From assembly GCF_002116905.1 (NCBI RefSeq), contig NZ_CP015118.1, forward strand, positions 4,526,001-4,590,000: a DNA stretch of 64,000 nt, given 5' to 3'. The first letter of the stretch is position 1; each line of letters starts with the position of its first letter. Source of the DNA: Piscinibacter gummiphilus. Its GTDB lineage: Bacteria; Pseudomonadota; Gammaproteobacteria; Burkholderiales; Burkholderiaceae_C. Below the pieces are notes generated by a model that had not been told where the DNA came from, ran no database searches, and saw only the letters and a program-made list of their open reading frames with translations. A program made the translations under genes and the position numbers. This document shows, piece after piece, positions 36,235 through 45,027 of the stretch.

Positions 36235-37629
36235 ATGGACCGTTCGAAACACTGGCACGTGGCCGCGCTGCTGGGCGCCGTCGCGTGCCTGGCCACCGCG
36301 GGGTGTGGGGGTGGAGGCTCCGACACACCCGCCACGCCGCCGGCCCCGGCCGTGACACCGTCGCCACCGGCCGCGGCGCCGCCCGCCTCCGCGCCCCCGT
36401 CGGCACCGGCGTCCGCCCTCACCCCGGCTTGCGCGAACTTCTACACCACCGCCTTCACGCTGTCCGGCACCCGCACCACCGATCCCATCGCCACGCTCGC
36501 CAAGCCCGCGAAGGGCGCGGCCTTCGCGGAACCCGCGTACGGCACGTGTGTCGTGCGGTCCACCGACCACGCGGCCGACGGTGTCGCCGGCTTCACCCGC
36601 AACGACTACTCGCGCCGCCAGGCCTTCAACGCCACCGGCACCCACTACCTCGCCTACGCGCTGAACGGCAGCTGGCACCTGTACGAGACCGCCACGCGGC
36701 AGCGCGTCAAGGTGCTGCCCGGCCCCGGCGGCGATGCCGAGCCGCAGTGGCACGCCACCGACGGCGACAAGCTCTACTACCTGCCCACCAACGGCGTCGG
36801 CATGAAGGTGAACGAGCTCACGGTGTCCACCGGCGCCACGCGCGTGGTGGGCGACCTGGGCGCCCGCCTGAAGGCCCGCTGGCCGGCCGCCGCGGTGGCG
36901 TGGACCAAGTCCGAAGGCGCACCGTCGCGCGACCAGCGTTACTGGTGCTTCATGGTCGAGGACGTGAACTTCGGCACCCTCGGCGTGGCCACGTGGGACC
37001 GCGACACCGACAGCCTCGTGGGCACGATGAACACGAACGGCGACCGCCCCGACCACGTCAGCATGAGCCCGAGCGGCGACTGGTGCGTGGTGTCCGGCGA
37101 CGGCGCGCGCGGCACGGTCGCGTACTCGCGGGACTTCTCGCAACAACGCAAGCTGCTCGCGAAGTCCGAGCACTCCGACATCGCGATCGGCGCGAACGGC
37201 GACGACCTCTACGTCTCGGTCGACTACCAGTCGGCCCAGGGCGACCTCTTCATGATCAACCTGCGCACCGGCGAACGCACGGCGCTGCTGCCCACCTACC
37301 TCGCGGGCACCACCAACGCGCTGCACATCTCGGGCAAGGGCTACGACAAGCCGGGCTGGGTGATCGTGTCGGTCTACGCGGGTTTCATTCCCGCCGGCGG
37401 CAGCCGGCAGTGGATGCACGACAAGGTCTTCGCGATGGAACTCAAGGCCTCGCCGCGCACGTTCAACCTCGCGTTCCACCGCTCGCTCTACAACGAGTAC
37501 TGGACGGAACCGCACGCGACCGTCAGCCGCGACTTCACGAAGGTGCTGTTCAACTCGAACTGGAACACCGGCAGCAAGGACGACGTGGACGCCTACATGG
37601 TGGAACTGCCGGCGGACGCGGTGAAGTGA
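36235..37629 (+). CDS. Lipoprotein with beta-propeller-like repeats, unknown function
   Basis: 464 residues. Lipobox TAGC is near residue 24, then a Gly run and a Pro/Ala-rich linker (about 30-62) spanning the envelope. The rest is beta-rich with recurring turns of the TolB/WD40 kind: MSPSGDWCVVSGDG and VSRDFTKVLFNSNW. Conserved cysteines may form disulfides. Likely a surface or periplasmic binding protein. I find no enzyme motif. It is divergent from cysM. Confidence 0.82.
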   Translation: MDRSKHWHVAALLGAVACLATAGCGGGGSDTPATPPAPAVTPSPPAAAPPASAPPSAPASALTPACANFYTTAFTLSGTRTTDPIATLAKPAKGAAFAEPAYGTCVVRSTDHAADGVAGFTRNDYSRRQAFNATGTHYLAYALNGSWHLYETATRQRVKVLPGPGGDAEPQWHATDGDKLYYLPTNGVGMKVNELTVSTGATRVVGDLGARLKARWPAAAVAWTKSEGAPSRDQRYWCFMVEDVNFGTLGVATWDRDTDSLVGTMNTNGDRPDHVSMSPSGDWCVVSGDGARGTVAYSRDFSQQRKLLAKSEHSDIAIGANGDDLYVSVDYQSAQGDLFMINLRTGERTALLPTYLAGTTNALHISGKGYDKPGWVIVSVYAGFIPAGGSRQWMHDKVFAMELKASPRTFNLAFHRSLYNEYWTEPHATVSRDFTKVLFNSNWNTGSKDDVDAYMVELPADAVK

Positions 37630-37648
37630 CGGCCACGGCGCGCGGGGC

Positions 37649-37891
37649 TCAGGCCTTCCGCGCGTCGACCCCTGCCACGCCCGAATCGATCAGGTAGCGC
37701 GCGCCCACCTGGGCCTCGCGGATGGCCGAGGCCAGGTTGGGCGCGGGGCCCACGTCGCCCGGCGAATGCTCGACGCCGTCGATCCGGAGGAACCAGTTCC
37801 AACGCCCGCCTCCGGCATCGGAAAGAACGATCTCCACCGCGTGGCCACGGTGGACGAACGCGGTCGCGTCCTCGGGTACTTCGTACGACAT
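37649..37891 (-). CDS. Small hypothetical protein
   Basis: 80 residues starting MSYEVPED, with ribosome site AGAGGA upstream. It is acidic and has a WNWFLRIDG segment (about 33) and a helical C-terminus (ASAIREAQVGARYLID). There is no signal peptide and no family I recognise. It converges on the lipoprotein gene with a 19 bp gap. Confidence 0.65.
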   Translation of the reverse strand: MSYEVPEDATAFVHRGHAVEIVLSDAGGGRWNWFLRIDGVEHSPGDVGPAPNLASAIREAQVGARYLIDSGVAGVDARKA

Positions 37892-38031
37892 CGGAATCCT
37901 CTTCGCCTTCTCGCAACAACGATGGGGCGCGAGGTTCCGCGAATCGGCGAAACGCCGCAACCCCTTGGCTGGAGGACCTGGGGTTCAGGCGAGCGGAGGG
38001 CGTGAGTTCCGGCACGCTCCGGAACAGGCGC

Positions 38032-38274
38032 CTAAGGCGTCAGGTCCCACTGGGACTGCGCCTGGGCGATCACCGCGCGGATGCTGGCGAGGTACGCGTG
38101 GCCATTGCCCACGTGATCGATCGTCCAGTTGGGACCTTCGCCCGGCGGGTCGATCAGGTGCACGGGAAAGCCGACTTCGACGGCCTCCCCGTCCTCGACC
38201 ACGGCGGGAATCTCGTGGACCAGACGCGCCACCTCGTCATGAATCTCGTGGGCCGTTTTCGCGATCCTCGTCAT
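38032..38274 (-). CDS. Small hypothetical protein
   Basis: 80 residues starting MTRIAKTAHEIHDEVARLV, an amphipathic helix, then a beta-like part with GFPVHLIDPPGEGPNW. Ribosome site GGGAGA is upstream. Not recognised. The gene lies between another 80-residue protein gene and tRNA-Leu on the same strand. The two small proteins are not obviously related. Confidence 0.6.
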   Translation of the reverse strand: MTRIAKTAHEIHDEVARLVHEIPAVVEDGEAVEVGFPVHLIDPPGEGPNWTIDHVGNGHAYLASIRAVIAQAQSQWDLTP

Positions 38275-38391
38275 CAGCGTCTCCCGTGGATGGATGGCCC
38301 CATCATGAACCAGGCGCGCGAAGACGGTCTCCGGTGGAACCCGGGTGGCGACGAGGGTATGGGAGCGGGAGCGTGTGGCAGGGTCTGGCCC

Positions 38392-38475
38392 TGGTGCCCC
38401 GGGTCGGACTCGAACCGACACTCCTTGCGGAACCGGATTTTGAGTCCGGCGCGTCTACCATTTCACCACCGGGGC
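38392..38475 (-). tRNA. tRNA-Leu (anticodon CAA)
   Basis: 84 nt on the minus strand with encoded CCA. Acceptor GCCCCGG pairs with CCGGGGC. The anticodon loop CTCAAAA gives CAA, and the T arm GGTTCGAGTCC is standard. A long variable arm, as expected for a class II tRNA, is present. Confidence 0.96.
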
Positions 38476-38590
38476 CGGTGCGAGCGGAACGGAACATTCT
38501 GCCACACGCCCGGGTCGGAACCCGAGCGCCCGGGGCCGATCCGCAAACCGGGTACCCTAGCGCCTTTGCTGACTTCTCCGGACCCCGCGC

Positions 38591-39154
38591 ATGCCCCCGA
38601 TGCCCCCCGTGACCCAAGCCCTGCTGCTCATCAACGTGGGCATGTTCTGCGCGCAGTACCTCCTCAACCTGCAGGCGCTCGCGCTGTGGCCGATCGACCG
38701 CGGCTTCCTGCCGTGGCAGATCGTCACGTACAGCGTGCTGCACGCCGACATGTTCCAGCTGTTCTTCAACTCGCTCGGGCTCTGGATGTTCGGGGCCGAG
38801 CTGGAACGCGTGTGGGGCGGCAAGCGGTTCACGCAGTTCTGGCTCGCAAGCGTCGTCACGGGCGCATTCACGCAGCTGGCGCTGTCCGCGGCCCTGGGAT
38901 GGGGCAACCCGACGGTGGGTGCGTCGGGCGGCCTGTTCGGCCTGCTGCTCGCGTTCGGCATGATGTTCCCGAACCAGGTCATCATGCCGCTGTTCCCGCC
39001 CATCCCGATGAAGGCGAAGGTCTTCGTGGTGGTGTTCGGCGCCCTGGCGCTCGTGCTCGGCCTCATGGCCCGCAGCGCGCACCTGGGCGGCATGATCGGC
39101 GCCTTCCTGATGATCCAGTACTGGCGCGGCCGCCCGCCGTTCGGCCGGCGCTGA
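38591..39154 (+). CDS. Rhomboid-family intramembrane serine protease
   Basis: 187 residues with about six membrane segments. The catalytic pair is intact: Ser112 in GASGG and His164 in AHLGG. The Asn of FFNSLGLW (about 60) supports the oxyanion. It cleaves transmembrane substrates within the bilayer, and the target is unknown. The size is that of short bacterial rhomboids. ATG 38591 and ATG 38600 are both possible. Confidence 0.9.
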   Translation: MPPMPPVTQALLLINVGMFCAQYLLNLQALALWPIDRGFLPWQIVTYSVLHADMFQLFFNSLGLWMFGAELERVWGGKRFTQFWLASVVTGAFTQLALSAALGWGNPTVGASGGLFGLLLAFGMMFPNQVIMPLFPPIPMKAKVFVVVFGALALVLGLMARSAHLGGMIGAFLMIQYWRGRPPFGRR

Positions 39155-39168
39155 GCTCCGAACGCCCG

Positions 39169-40071
39169 TCAGGCGACCAGCCCTTCCCGCACCGTCGGGT
39201 AGCGCAGCACGAGGCGCAGTTCCGCCACGAGCCGCCGGTTGTCGAGCCGGCGCGACTCGCTCCAGAACGACATCTGCATGGGCGACATCGTGCGCTCCGC
39301 CTCGGCGCGCGTGATGCGCGGTGGCCGCGGCAGGCCGCACAGGTCCGCGGCCAGGTCGAAGTACTCGCCCATGCGCAGGTCGGTGTGGTCGCTCGCGTGC
39401 ACGATGCGCTGCGGCAGGCCGCGGTGCAGCGCCGCCACGCAGGCGCGGGCGAGGTCGTCGGCGTGGATGTGGTTCGTGAAGACGTCGTCCTCGGCCACCA
39501 GCACCGGCGTGGCCTTCGCGAGGCGCTCGCGCGGGTGGCCCCCAGGGCGATCGCCCGCATAGATGCCGGGGATGCGCAGCACCGTGGCGCGCACGCCGGC
39601 GCGGCGGCCGAACCACCGCACGCGGGCCTCGGCGTCGACCCGCCGCCGTGCGCGGTCGGTGGCCGGGTTCACGGCGCGGGTCTCGTCGAACCGCGCGCCG
39701 CCCGCATCACCGTACACGCCGGTGGTGCTGCCGTAGACGAGGCGTCGCACGCGGCCCTGGCGCGACAGCGCGTCCAGCAGGTGGCGGGTGCGTTCGTCGG
39801 TGTCGCCGTCGCGCGCGGGCGGCGCGAGGTGCAACACGGCATCGGCGAGGCCCGCGAGCCGGCCCAGCGTGGCGGGCGTGTCGAGGTCACCCACCAGCGG
39901 CACCGCGCCGGCCGCGCGCAGCTCGGGTGCGCGGGCCGCCGTGGACGTCAGCGCCAGCACGCGCCAGCGCCCCGCGAGCAGCCGGACGACACGCAGGCCC
40001 ACGTCACCACACCCCACGATCAACAGGACGGGCCGGCGGAAGCGGGTGGGACGGGTGGACGGCGTGGGCAT
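39169..40071 (-). CDS. NAD(P)-dependent epimerase/dehydratase-like protein (YeeZ type)
   Basis: 300 residues from MPTPSTRP at 40071. It is an extended-SDR Rossmann protein with GCGDVGLRVVRLLA (about 21) and STTGVYGD (about 120). This pattern is that of YeeZ-like atypical SDRs, whose substrates are unknown. The convergent rhomboid gene ends 14 bp from its stop codon. The ferredoxin reductase gene is divergent, 59 bp away, so the two may share a control region. Confidence 0.82.
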   Translation of the reverse strand: MPTPSTRPTRFRRPVLLIVGCGDVGLRVVRLLAGRWRVLALTSTAARAPELRAAGAVPLVGDLDTPATLGRLAGLADAVLHLAPPARDGDTDERTRHLLDALSRQGRVRRLVYGSTTGVYGDAGGARFDETRAVNPATDRARRRVDAEARVRWFGRRAGVRATVLRIPGIYAGDRPGGHPRERLAKATPVLVAEDDVFTNHIHADDLARACVAALHRGLPQRIVHASDHTDLRMGEYFDLAADLCGLPRPPRITRAEAERTMSPMQMSFWSESRRLDNRRLVAELRLVLRYPTVREGLVA

Positions 40072-40130
40072 GGGATCGCGGGCAAAATCGGGGTGTGGAA
40101 GATGAGCGAATTGCCGGAAGAGATTACCCC

Positions 40131-41162
40131 ATGACATTCAACGTCACCGTGTTGCCGAGCGGTGTGAGCTTCGAGGTGGACCGCAACGAACCCATCCTGG
40201 CCGCGGCCATCGAGAAGGGCATCGGCCTGCCGTACGGCTGCAAGGACGGCGCGTGCGGCTCCTGCAAGTGCCGCCTCGTGGAAGGCCGTGTCATCCACGG
40301 CGCCCACCAGGCCAAGGCGCTGAGCGCCGAGGAAGAGGAAGCCGGCATGGTGCTCACCTGCGTGGCCGCGCCGCAGACCGACGTGGTGCTCGAGGCCCGC
40401 ACGGTGGCGGGCGCGGGCGAGTTCCCGGTGCGCAAGATGCCGAGCCGTGTGATCAGCATCGACAAGCCCGCGCCCGACGTCGCCATCATCAAGCTGCAGC
40501 TGCCGGCGAACGACAAGCTCGCGTACCACGCGGGCCAGTACATCGAGTTCATCCTGCGCGACGGCAGCCGCCGCAGCTACAGCATGGCCACCGCACCGCA
40601 CACGCAGGAGACACAGCCGGGCATCGAGCTGCACATCCGCCACATGCCCGGCGGCAAGTTCACCGAACACGTGTTCCACGGCATGGCGCCGAAGGAGATC
40701 CTGCGGCTCGAAGGGCCGTTCGGCAGCTTCTTCCTGCGCGAGGACGCGCCCGGCCCGGTCATCCTGCTCGCCAGCGGCACGGGCTTCGCGCCCATCAAGG
40801 CCATCGTGGAACACATGCGCCACAAGGGCGACGCGCGTCCCGTGCACCTGTACTGGGGCTGCCGCAGCCTCGTCGACCTCTACGCGCACGCCTGGCTCGT
40901 GGAGGCCGCGCGCACGACGCCGCAGCTGACGTACGTGCCGGTGCTGAGCGAGCCGAAGCCCACGGACGAATGGACCGGCCGAACCGGCTTCGTCCACCTG
41001 GCGGTGATGGCGGACTTCCCCGACCTCTCGCAGCACCAGGTGTATGCGTGCGGCGCGCCCATCATGGTGGAGACGGCGCAGCGGGAGTTCGTGACGCACC
41101 GCGGGCTGCCGCCCGACAACTTCTACGCCGACTCCTTCACGAGCGAAGCGGACAAGCACTGA
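40131..41162 (+). CDS. NAD(P)H-ferredoxin reductase (AscD/CDP-glucoseen reductase-like)
   Basis: 343 residues. A plant-type [2Fe-2S] domain is followed by a FNR-type FAD/NAD(P) module: C37, C42, C45 and C77 ligate the cluster, RRSYSMA (about 147) binds FAD, and GTGFAPIKA and YACGAP bind NAD(P). Close homologues are annotated CDP-6-deoxy-L-threo-D-glycero-4-hexulose-3-dehydrase reductase. No deoxysugar genes are nearby, so a general electron-donor role to an oxygenase is at least as likely. Confidence 0.9.
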   Translation: MTFNVTVLPSGVSFEVDRNEPILAAAIEKGIGLPYGCKDGACGSCKCRLVEGRVIHGAHQAKALSAEEEEAGMVLTCVAAPQTDVVLEARTVAGAGEFPVRKMPSRVISIDKPAPDVAIIKLQLPANDKLAYHAGQYIEFILRDGSRRSYSMATAPHTQETQPGIELHIRHMPGGKFTEHVFHGMAPKEILRLEGPFGSFFLREDAPGPVILLASGTGFAPIKAIVEHMRHKGDARPVHLYWGCRSLVDLYAHAWLVEAARTTPQLTYVPVLSEPKPTDEWTGRTGFVHLAVMADFPDLSQHQVYACGAPIMVETAQREFVTHRGLPPDNFYADSFTSEADKH

Positions 41163-41177
41163 GGCCCGGCCGCGGCC

Positions 41178-41414
41178 TCACCCCCGCTCGGCCACGAACG
41201 GCTGCTCGATCTGGAACTCCCCGGCGGTGTCCTTCACGATCCGCACGATGACGGGCAACATGTCATCGGGGCCCACCCAGGTGGAGCCGCCGCGGGCACG
41301 CTCCCAGTCCCCTCGCGGGATCGCGACGAACTCGACCCCGGGCTTCCAGGCCGGGTCGGCCTGCAGGCGGCGGTTGAGTTCGGCGATGTACTGGTCGTTG
41401 GTGAGCGAGGCCAC
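41178..41414 (-). CDS. Small hypothetical protein
   Basis: 78 residues from a GTG whose first base overlaps the TAG of the preceding gene. It has LTNDQYIAELNRRLQ (helical) and GGSTWVGPDDM. I recognise no family. Probably translated together with its 61-residue partner. Confidence 0.62.
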   Translation of the reverse strand: MASLTNDQYIAELNRRLQADPAWKPGVEFVAIPRGDWERARGGSTWVGPDDMLPVIVRIVKDTAGEFQIEQPFVAERG

Positions 41415-41599
41415 TACAGCTCCAGGTGCATCTGGTGCTCTTCGTCGTGGGGATGCAGCGTGGCGAGCGCCTTCTCGGTGGCCACGATCTCGTCGGCGAT
41501 GCGATCGATCTTCGGCCGGTTCCAGGCCGGAGCGGCATAGGCCTCTTCCAGCTCGTTGCGAAGGCGGTGGTATTTGCCCGTCAGTTCAGTGAATCCCAT
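41414..41599 (-). CDS. Small hypothetical helical protein
   Basis: 61 residues starting MGFTELTGKYHRLRNEL, with a very good ribosome site (AGGAG). Predicted as two charged helices in a coiled-coil-like register. Its stop overlaps the next GTG (TAGTG). No family recognised. Confidence 0.62.
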   Translation of the reverse strand: MGFTELTGKYHRLRNELEEAYAAPAWNRPKIDRIADEIVATEKALATLHPHDEEHQMHLEL

Positions 41600-41726
41600 C
41601 GAAGGCTCCTTTTGGGTCTCTGCTGCGGTGCAGTATGACCCAAGTGGAAACCCTAGGGTGTAGGACAACAGGCGTCACGAGGGGTGAGATTGTCGCAACG
41701 GTGTGTCGCGTGGGGCCGACGTGGCC

Positions 41727-42029
41727 TCACCGCGACATCGAACCGAGCAGGCCCCAGGCCCAGCCGGCCACCAGGGGCGCCAGCAGCACGATGGCCAACC
41801 AGACCACGGCATGGCGAACCCAGCGGGCACGCCGGTACCGCAGGCGGCGCCCGGGCCCCAGCAATCCGTCGGAGGTGGTGAAACTGACACGGCCGGTGAG
41901 TTCTCCCGGGCGTGTCGATCGCGCCGCCGCAGCGGCACGGTGAGGGGCGGCACTCGAAGGCGGGATCACGCGGCCTCCAACGGCCGACCAGCCCTGCCCC
42001 CGCATCCCCACGGCGATGTCGTCGGTCAT
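41727..42029 (-). CDS. Small membrane protein
   Basis: 100 residues starting MTDDIAVGMRGQ, with ribosome site GGAGAA. A basic Arg-rich middle precedes one C-terminal transmembrane segment (about 76-96, VVWLAIVLLAPLVAGWAWG). No family recognised. Its ORF quality is modest, although the ribosome site and hydrophobic helix support it. Confidence 0.55.
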   Translation of the reverse strand: MTDDIAVGMRGQGWSAVGGRVIPPSSAAPHRAAAAARSTRPGELTGRVSFTTSDGLLGPGRRLRYRRARWVRHAVVWLAIVLLAPLVAGWAWGLLGSMSR

Positions 42030-42120
42030 CACGATTCTCCCCAACCCGCCGGAACGGTCCGGCCCCGACGCCAGTGTGAAGGCCACTCTTCGGCCACCGG
42101 GTAGGCGCTGGGCGCGGCCG

Positions 42121-42167
42121 CTTGTCGGCGCCGTCCGACAAGGCTCACTCCCACCGGCGCTTAGAAT
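42121..42167 (+). promoter_or_regulatory. Dyad and -10 element upstream of tRNA-Arg
   Basis: A perfect 8-bp inverted repeat, CTTGTCGG (42121-42128) and CCGACAAG (42135-42142), is followed by TAGAAT (42162-42167), a fit for a -10. Transcription would begin about 10 bp before the tRNA. No good -35 is placed, and the dyad may be an operator or terminator stem. Confidence 0.4.
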
Positions 42168-42184
42168 GCCGTGCCCTGCGCTCC

Positions 42185-42259
42185 CTCGCCGTAGTTCAAT
42201 GGATAGAACGGCCGCCTCCTAAGCGGCAAATACAGGTTCGATTCCTGTCGGCGGGACCA
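42185..42259 (+). tRNA. tRNA-Arg (anticodon CCT)
   Basis: 75 nt including encoded CCA. Acceptor CTCGCCG pairs with CGGCGGG (one G-U pair). D stem GTTC/GAAC, anticodon loop CTCCTAA (anticodon CCT) and T arm CAGG/CCTG are all well formed. Confidence 0.95.
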
Positions 42260-42358
42260 GCCACTTTGCGGCAAAGTGCCAGCAGGCGCAGGACGGAAGG
42301 CATCAACAGGCGCGACAGACGCCGATGCCCCACGCGACTCAGGGAGAGAAGAGGGACC

Positions 42359-43288
42359 ATGAAGAGGCATGTGGTGCGGCTGGCGCACGAGATCTCGCAC
42401 GTCACGGGCATGGCCCTGCGCAAGGCGCGGGCCATCAGGCAGCCGCGGGTGCTGATGTACCACACCGTGGACCCCGAGGGCATTCCAACGGACGTCTTCA
42501 GGGCGCAGCTCGACGTCATCCGCCGGGAATTCGAACCCATCTCTCTGCCCACGCTGCTCTCCCGGTACCGCGACGGCCGCTGCACGGGCCGCGAGGTCGC
42601 CCTCACCTTCGACGACGGGGTCCGCAACCACCTGAGCACCGCCTACCCGTTGCTGCGGGAAGCGGACGTTCCCGCCACGTTTTTCCTCTGCTCCGGCCTG
42701 ATCGACTCCGGCCAGTGGGTCTGGAACACCGAGGCCCGTGCCCGGCTGCAGGGCCTGGGTGCGGCCGAACGCAAGGCGCTGGCCACCCGCGAGGGATGGC
42801 CGGTCCACGCCGTCGAGGCGCTCGTCGAATGGGCCAAGGGCCTCGCACCGGACCGGCGCGAGGCGTTCGAGAGTGCCGTGCGCGCCCACACGCCGGCGTT
42901 CGAGCCCACGCCGATGCAGCAGGACCTGTTCGCCCCGATGACGTGGGACGAGGTTCATTCGCTGGATCCGGCCCTCATCACGATCGGCAGCCACACGGTG
43001 TCCCACCCCATCCTGACCACGCTGTCGGCCCGGGAGCAGACCGAGGAGCTGACGGCGAGCCGCGCCCGGCTCGAGGCGCAGCTCGGCCGCGAGGTCGACA
43101 TCTTCTGCTACCCGAATGGCGACTCGGATCCGGCCGTGGTCGAGGCCGTGCGCAAGTCCTACCGCTGGGCGGTGACCACCGAGGAGTCCTTCTGGGGGCC
43201 GGGCCACGACCTGTGCCGGCTGCCCCGGATCCCGGCGGCACCGCACCACGCCTTGTTCGTGCGGCGGATGCACAAGCCCACCTCCTGA
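42359..43288 (+). CDS. Polysaccharide deacetylase family protein
   Basis: 309 residues. NodB-homology motifs: TFDDGV (catalytic Asp-Asp, near 83), SHTVSHP (His metal ligands, near 220) and CYPNGDSD. These enzymes remove N- or O-acetyl groups from extracellular or surface glycans. No signal peptide is visible, so it may act in the cytoplasm. Its TGA overlaps the ATG of the fused ATP-grasp/phosphatase gene. Confidence 0.88.
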   Translation: MKRHVVRLAHEISHVTGMALRKARAIRQPRVLMYHTVDPEGIPTDVFRAQLDVIRREFEPISLPTLLSRYRDGRCTGREVALTFDDGVRNHLSTAYPLLREADVPATFFLCSGLIDSGQWVWNTEARARLQGLGAAERKALATREGWPVHAVEALVEWAKGLAPDRREAFESAVRAHTPAFEPTPMQQDLFAPMTWDEVHSLDPALITIGSHTVSHPILTTLSAREQTEELTASRARLEAQLGREVDIFCYPNGDSDPAVVEAVRKSYRWAVTTEESFWGPGHDLCRLPRIPAAPHHALFVRRMHKPTS

Positions 43289-45012
43289 TGAGCACGCCCA
43301 CCCGCCCCGCCCCACGGGCCGTGGCCCTGGTCCTCGACGGCCACAGCCGCGCGGCCGCCGAGACCGTGCTGGCCCTGCCCCGCGACGTCGAGGTCCACGT
43401 GTCGGCCGCGTCGGACGACTGCCTGTGTTTCGCCTCGCCCCGCGTGGCGCAGCGCCTGAGGCAGCCCGCCGACCCCGCCGAGTTCCTCGTGTGGCTGCAA
43501 CAGCTGGACGCGCAGCACGGCTACGCCCTGATCGTGCCGGTCACGGAAACCTCGCTGATCGCGCTCAAGTCGCACGCCGTGCCCGCGGCCCTGCGCGCGA
43601 AGGCCGTCATCGGCGACGAGGCCTCGATCGACGTGGCCCTGAGCAAGGACCACACGGTGCGCGTGGCCGAAGGCCTGGGCATCCGCGTGCCGAAGGGCCG
43701 GCTGGTCACGGACGCAGCCGCAGTGACCACGGCCGCCTCGTTCCCCGCGGTGGTCAAGCCGGTGCACAGCAAGGTGCGCATCGACGGCCACCTGCGCACG
43801 ATCGAGGCTCGCATCTGCGCCGACGAGCAGGCCCGCCAGGCCGCGTTCCGCGAGATGCTGCCGCACACCCCGGTGGTCGAGCAGGAATACTTCGCGGGCC
43901 GTGGCGTGGGCGTGGAGGCCCTCTTCGAACACGGCGAGCCGCGCTGGGTCTTCGCCCACGAACGGCTCCACGAGATGCCGCTCACCGGCGGCGCCAGCAC
44001 GTACCGGCGCGCCATCGAGCCGCCGGCCGCGGTGCGCGAGGCCGCCCTCGCCCTGCTGCGCCACCTGCGCTGGCACGGCGTCGCGATGGTCGAGTTCAAG
44101 GTCTCGCCCGACGGGCAGGACTACCGCCTGATCGAGATCAACCCGCGCCTGTGGGGATCGCTGCCGCTCGCCGTGGGCGCCGGCGTCAACTTCCCGCTGG
44201 GCCTGCTGCGGCTGGCCACCGGCACGCCCGTGGGCCCGCAGCCCCGGCCCACGCGCTGCCGCTACATGCGCCACGTGTCGAACGACGTGCGCTGGTTCGT
44301 GCAGTCGTGGAAACGGCGCCACGACCCCCTGCTGGTCAAGCGACTGGACGCCGGGGACTTCCTCGGCCTGCTGCGCCCGCTGTGGGGCGCCGAGCGCTGG
44401 GACCTCTTCCGCTGGAACGACCGCACCCTGTGGTGGGCCGCCACGCGCGACCTGTTCCAGGGCATCACGAACCGACTGAACCGCTGGCGCGCCGGCCGCG
44501 CCGCCCGCGCGAACTGGTCGCGGCTCGCGCCGGACTGGCGCGCCGGCCGCATCGAGCGCGTGCTGGTGCTCTGCTACGGCAACATCTGCCGCAGCCCCGT
44601 GGTGGGCCTGATGCTCGCCGACGCGCTGCCGGGCGTGCAGGTGCGCAGCGCCGGCATGCACCCGAAGACCGGCCGCACGTCGCCCGCGGCGTGGGCCGAG
44701 ACGGTGCGGGACACGCTGTCGGTGGACCTCGCCGACCACCGCTCGCAGCAGGCGGGCGAGGCCGACATGGCCTGGGCCCAGCTGGTGATCGCGATGGACA
44801 CCGAGAACTGGGAGGCCATCGAGCGGACGTTCCCCACGCACCTGCCGCGGGTCACGCTGCTGTCGGCGATGGCGGAACAGGGAGGTGGCAGCGAGGTGCC
44901 CGACCCCTACAACAAGCCGGGGCCGGAGATGCGCGCGATCGCGGAGACCATTCGCCGCTGCGTGAGCCGCGCGATCGGTGCGTTCCCGCTGCGCCCGGGA
45001 TCCCCGGGCTGA
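43288..45012 (+). CDS. Fusion of ATP-grasp ligase and low-molecular-weight tyrosine phosphatase
   Basis: 574 residues. Residues about 1-370 form an ATP-grasp ligase: VVKPVHSK (ATP Lys) and EINPRLWGS (metal ligands), of the carbamoyl-phosphate-synthase-like class that joins carboxylates and amines. Residues about 425-560 form an LMW phosphatase: CYGNICRS with nucleophile Cys429 and Arg435 (CX5R), and general acid Asp539 in DPYNKP. The ATP-grasp modules of this type are found in surface-polysaccharide and peptide-tag loci. Both catalytic sets appear intact. It is translationally coupled to the deacetylase (TGATG). The substrate is unknown. Confidence 0.9.
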   Translation: MSTPTRPAPRAVALVLDGHSRAAAETVLALPRDVEVHVSAASDDCLCFASPRVAQRLRQPADPAEFLVWLQQLDAQHGYALIVPVTETSLIALKSHAVPAALRAKAVIGDEASIDVALSKDHTVRVAEGLGIRVPKGRLVTDAAAVTTAASFPAVVKPVHSKVRIDGHLRTIEARICADEQARQAAFREMLPHTPVVEQEYFAGRGVGVEALFEHGEPRWVFAHERLHEMPLTGGASTYRRAIEPPAAVREAALALLRHLRWHGVAMVEFKVSPDGQDYRLIEINPRLWGSLPLAVGAGVNFPLGLLRLATGTPVGPQPRPTRCRYMRHVSNDVRWFVQSWKRRHDPLLVKRLDAGDFLGLLRPLWGAERWDLFRWNDRTLWWAATRDLFQGITNRLNRWRAGRAARANWSRLAPDWRAGRIERVLVLCYGNICRSPVVGLMLADALPGVQVRSAGMHPKTGRTSPAAWAETVRDTLSVDLADHRSQQAGEADMAWAQLVIAMDTENWEAIERTFPTHLPRVTLLSAMAEQGGGSEVPDPYNKPGPEMRAIAETIRRCVSRAIGAFPLRPGSPG

Positions 45013-45027
45013 CCTGACCGCGGGGCC

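Noticed and set aside
42185..45012. Integrated element using tRNA-Arg as an attachment site
   Set aside because: There is no integrase gene and no duplicate of the tRNA 3' end downstream. The neighbouring genes are ordinary in composition.
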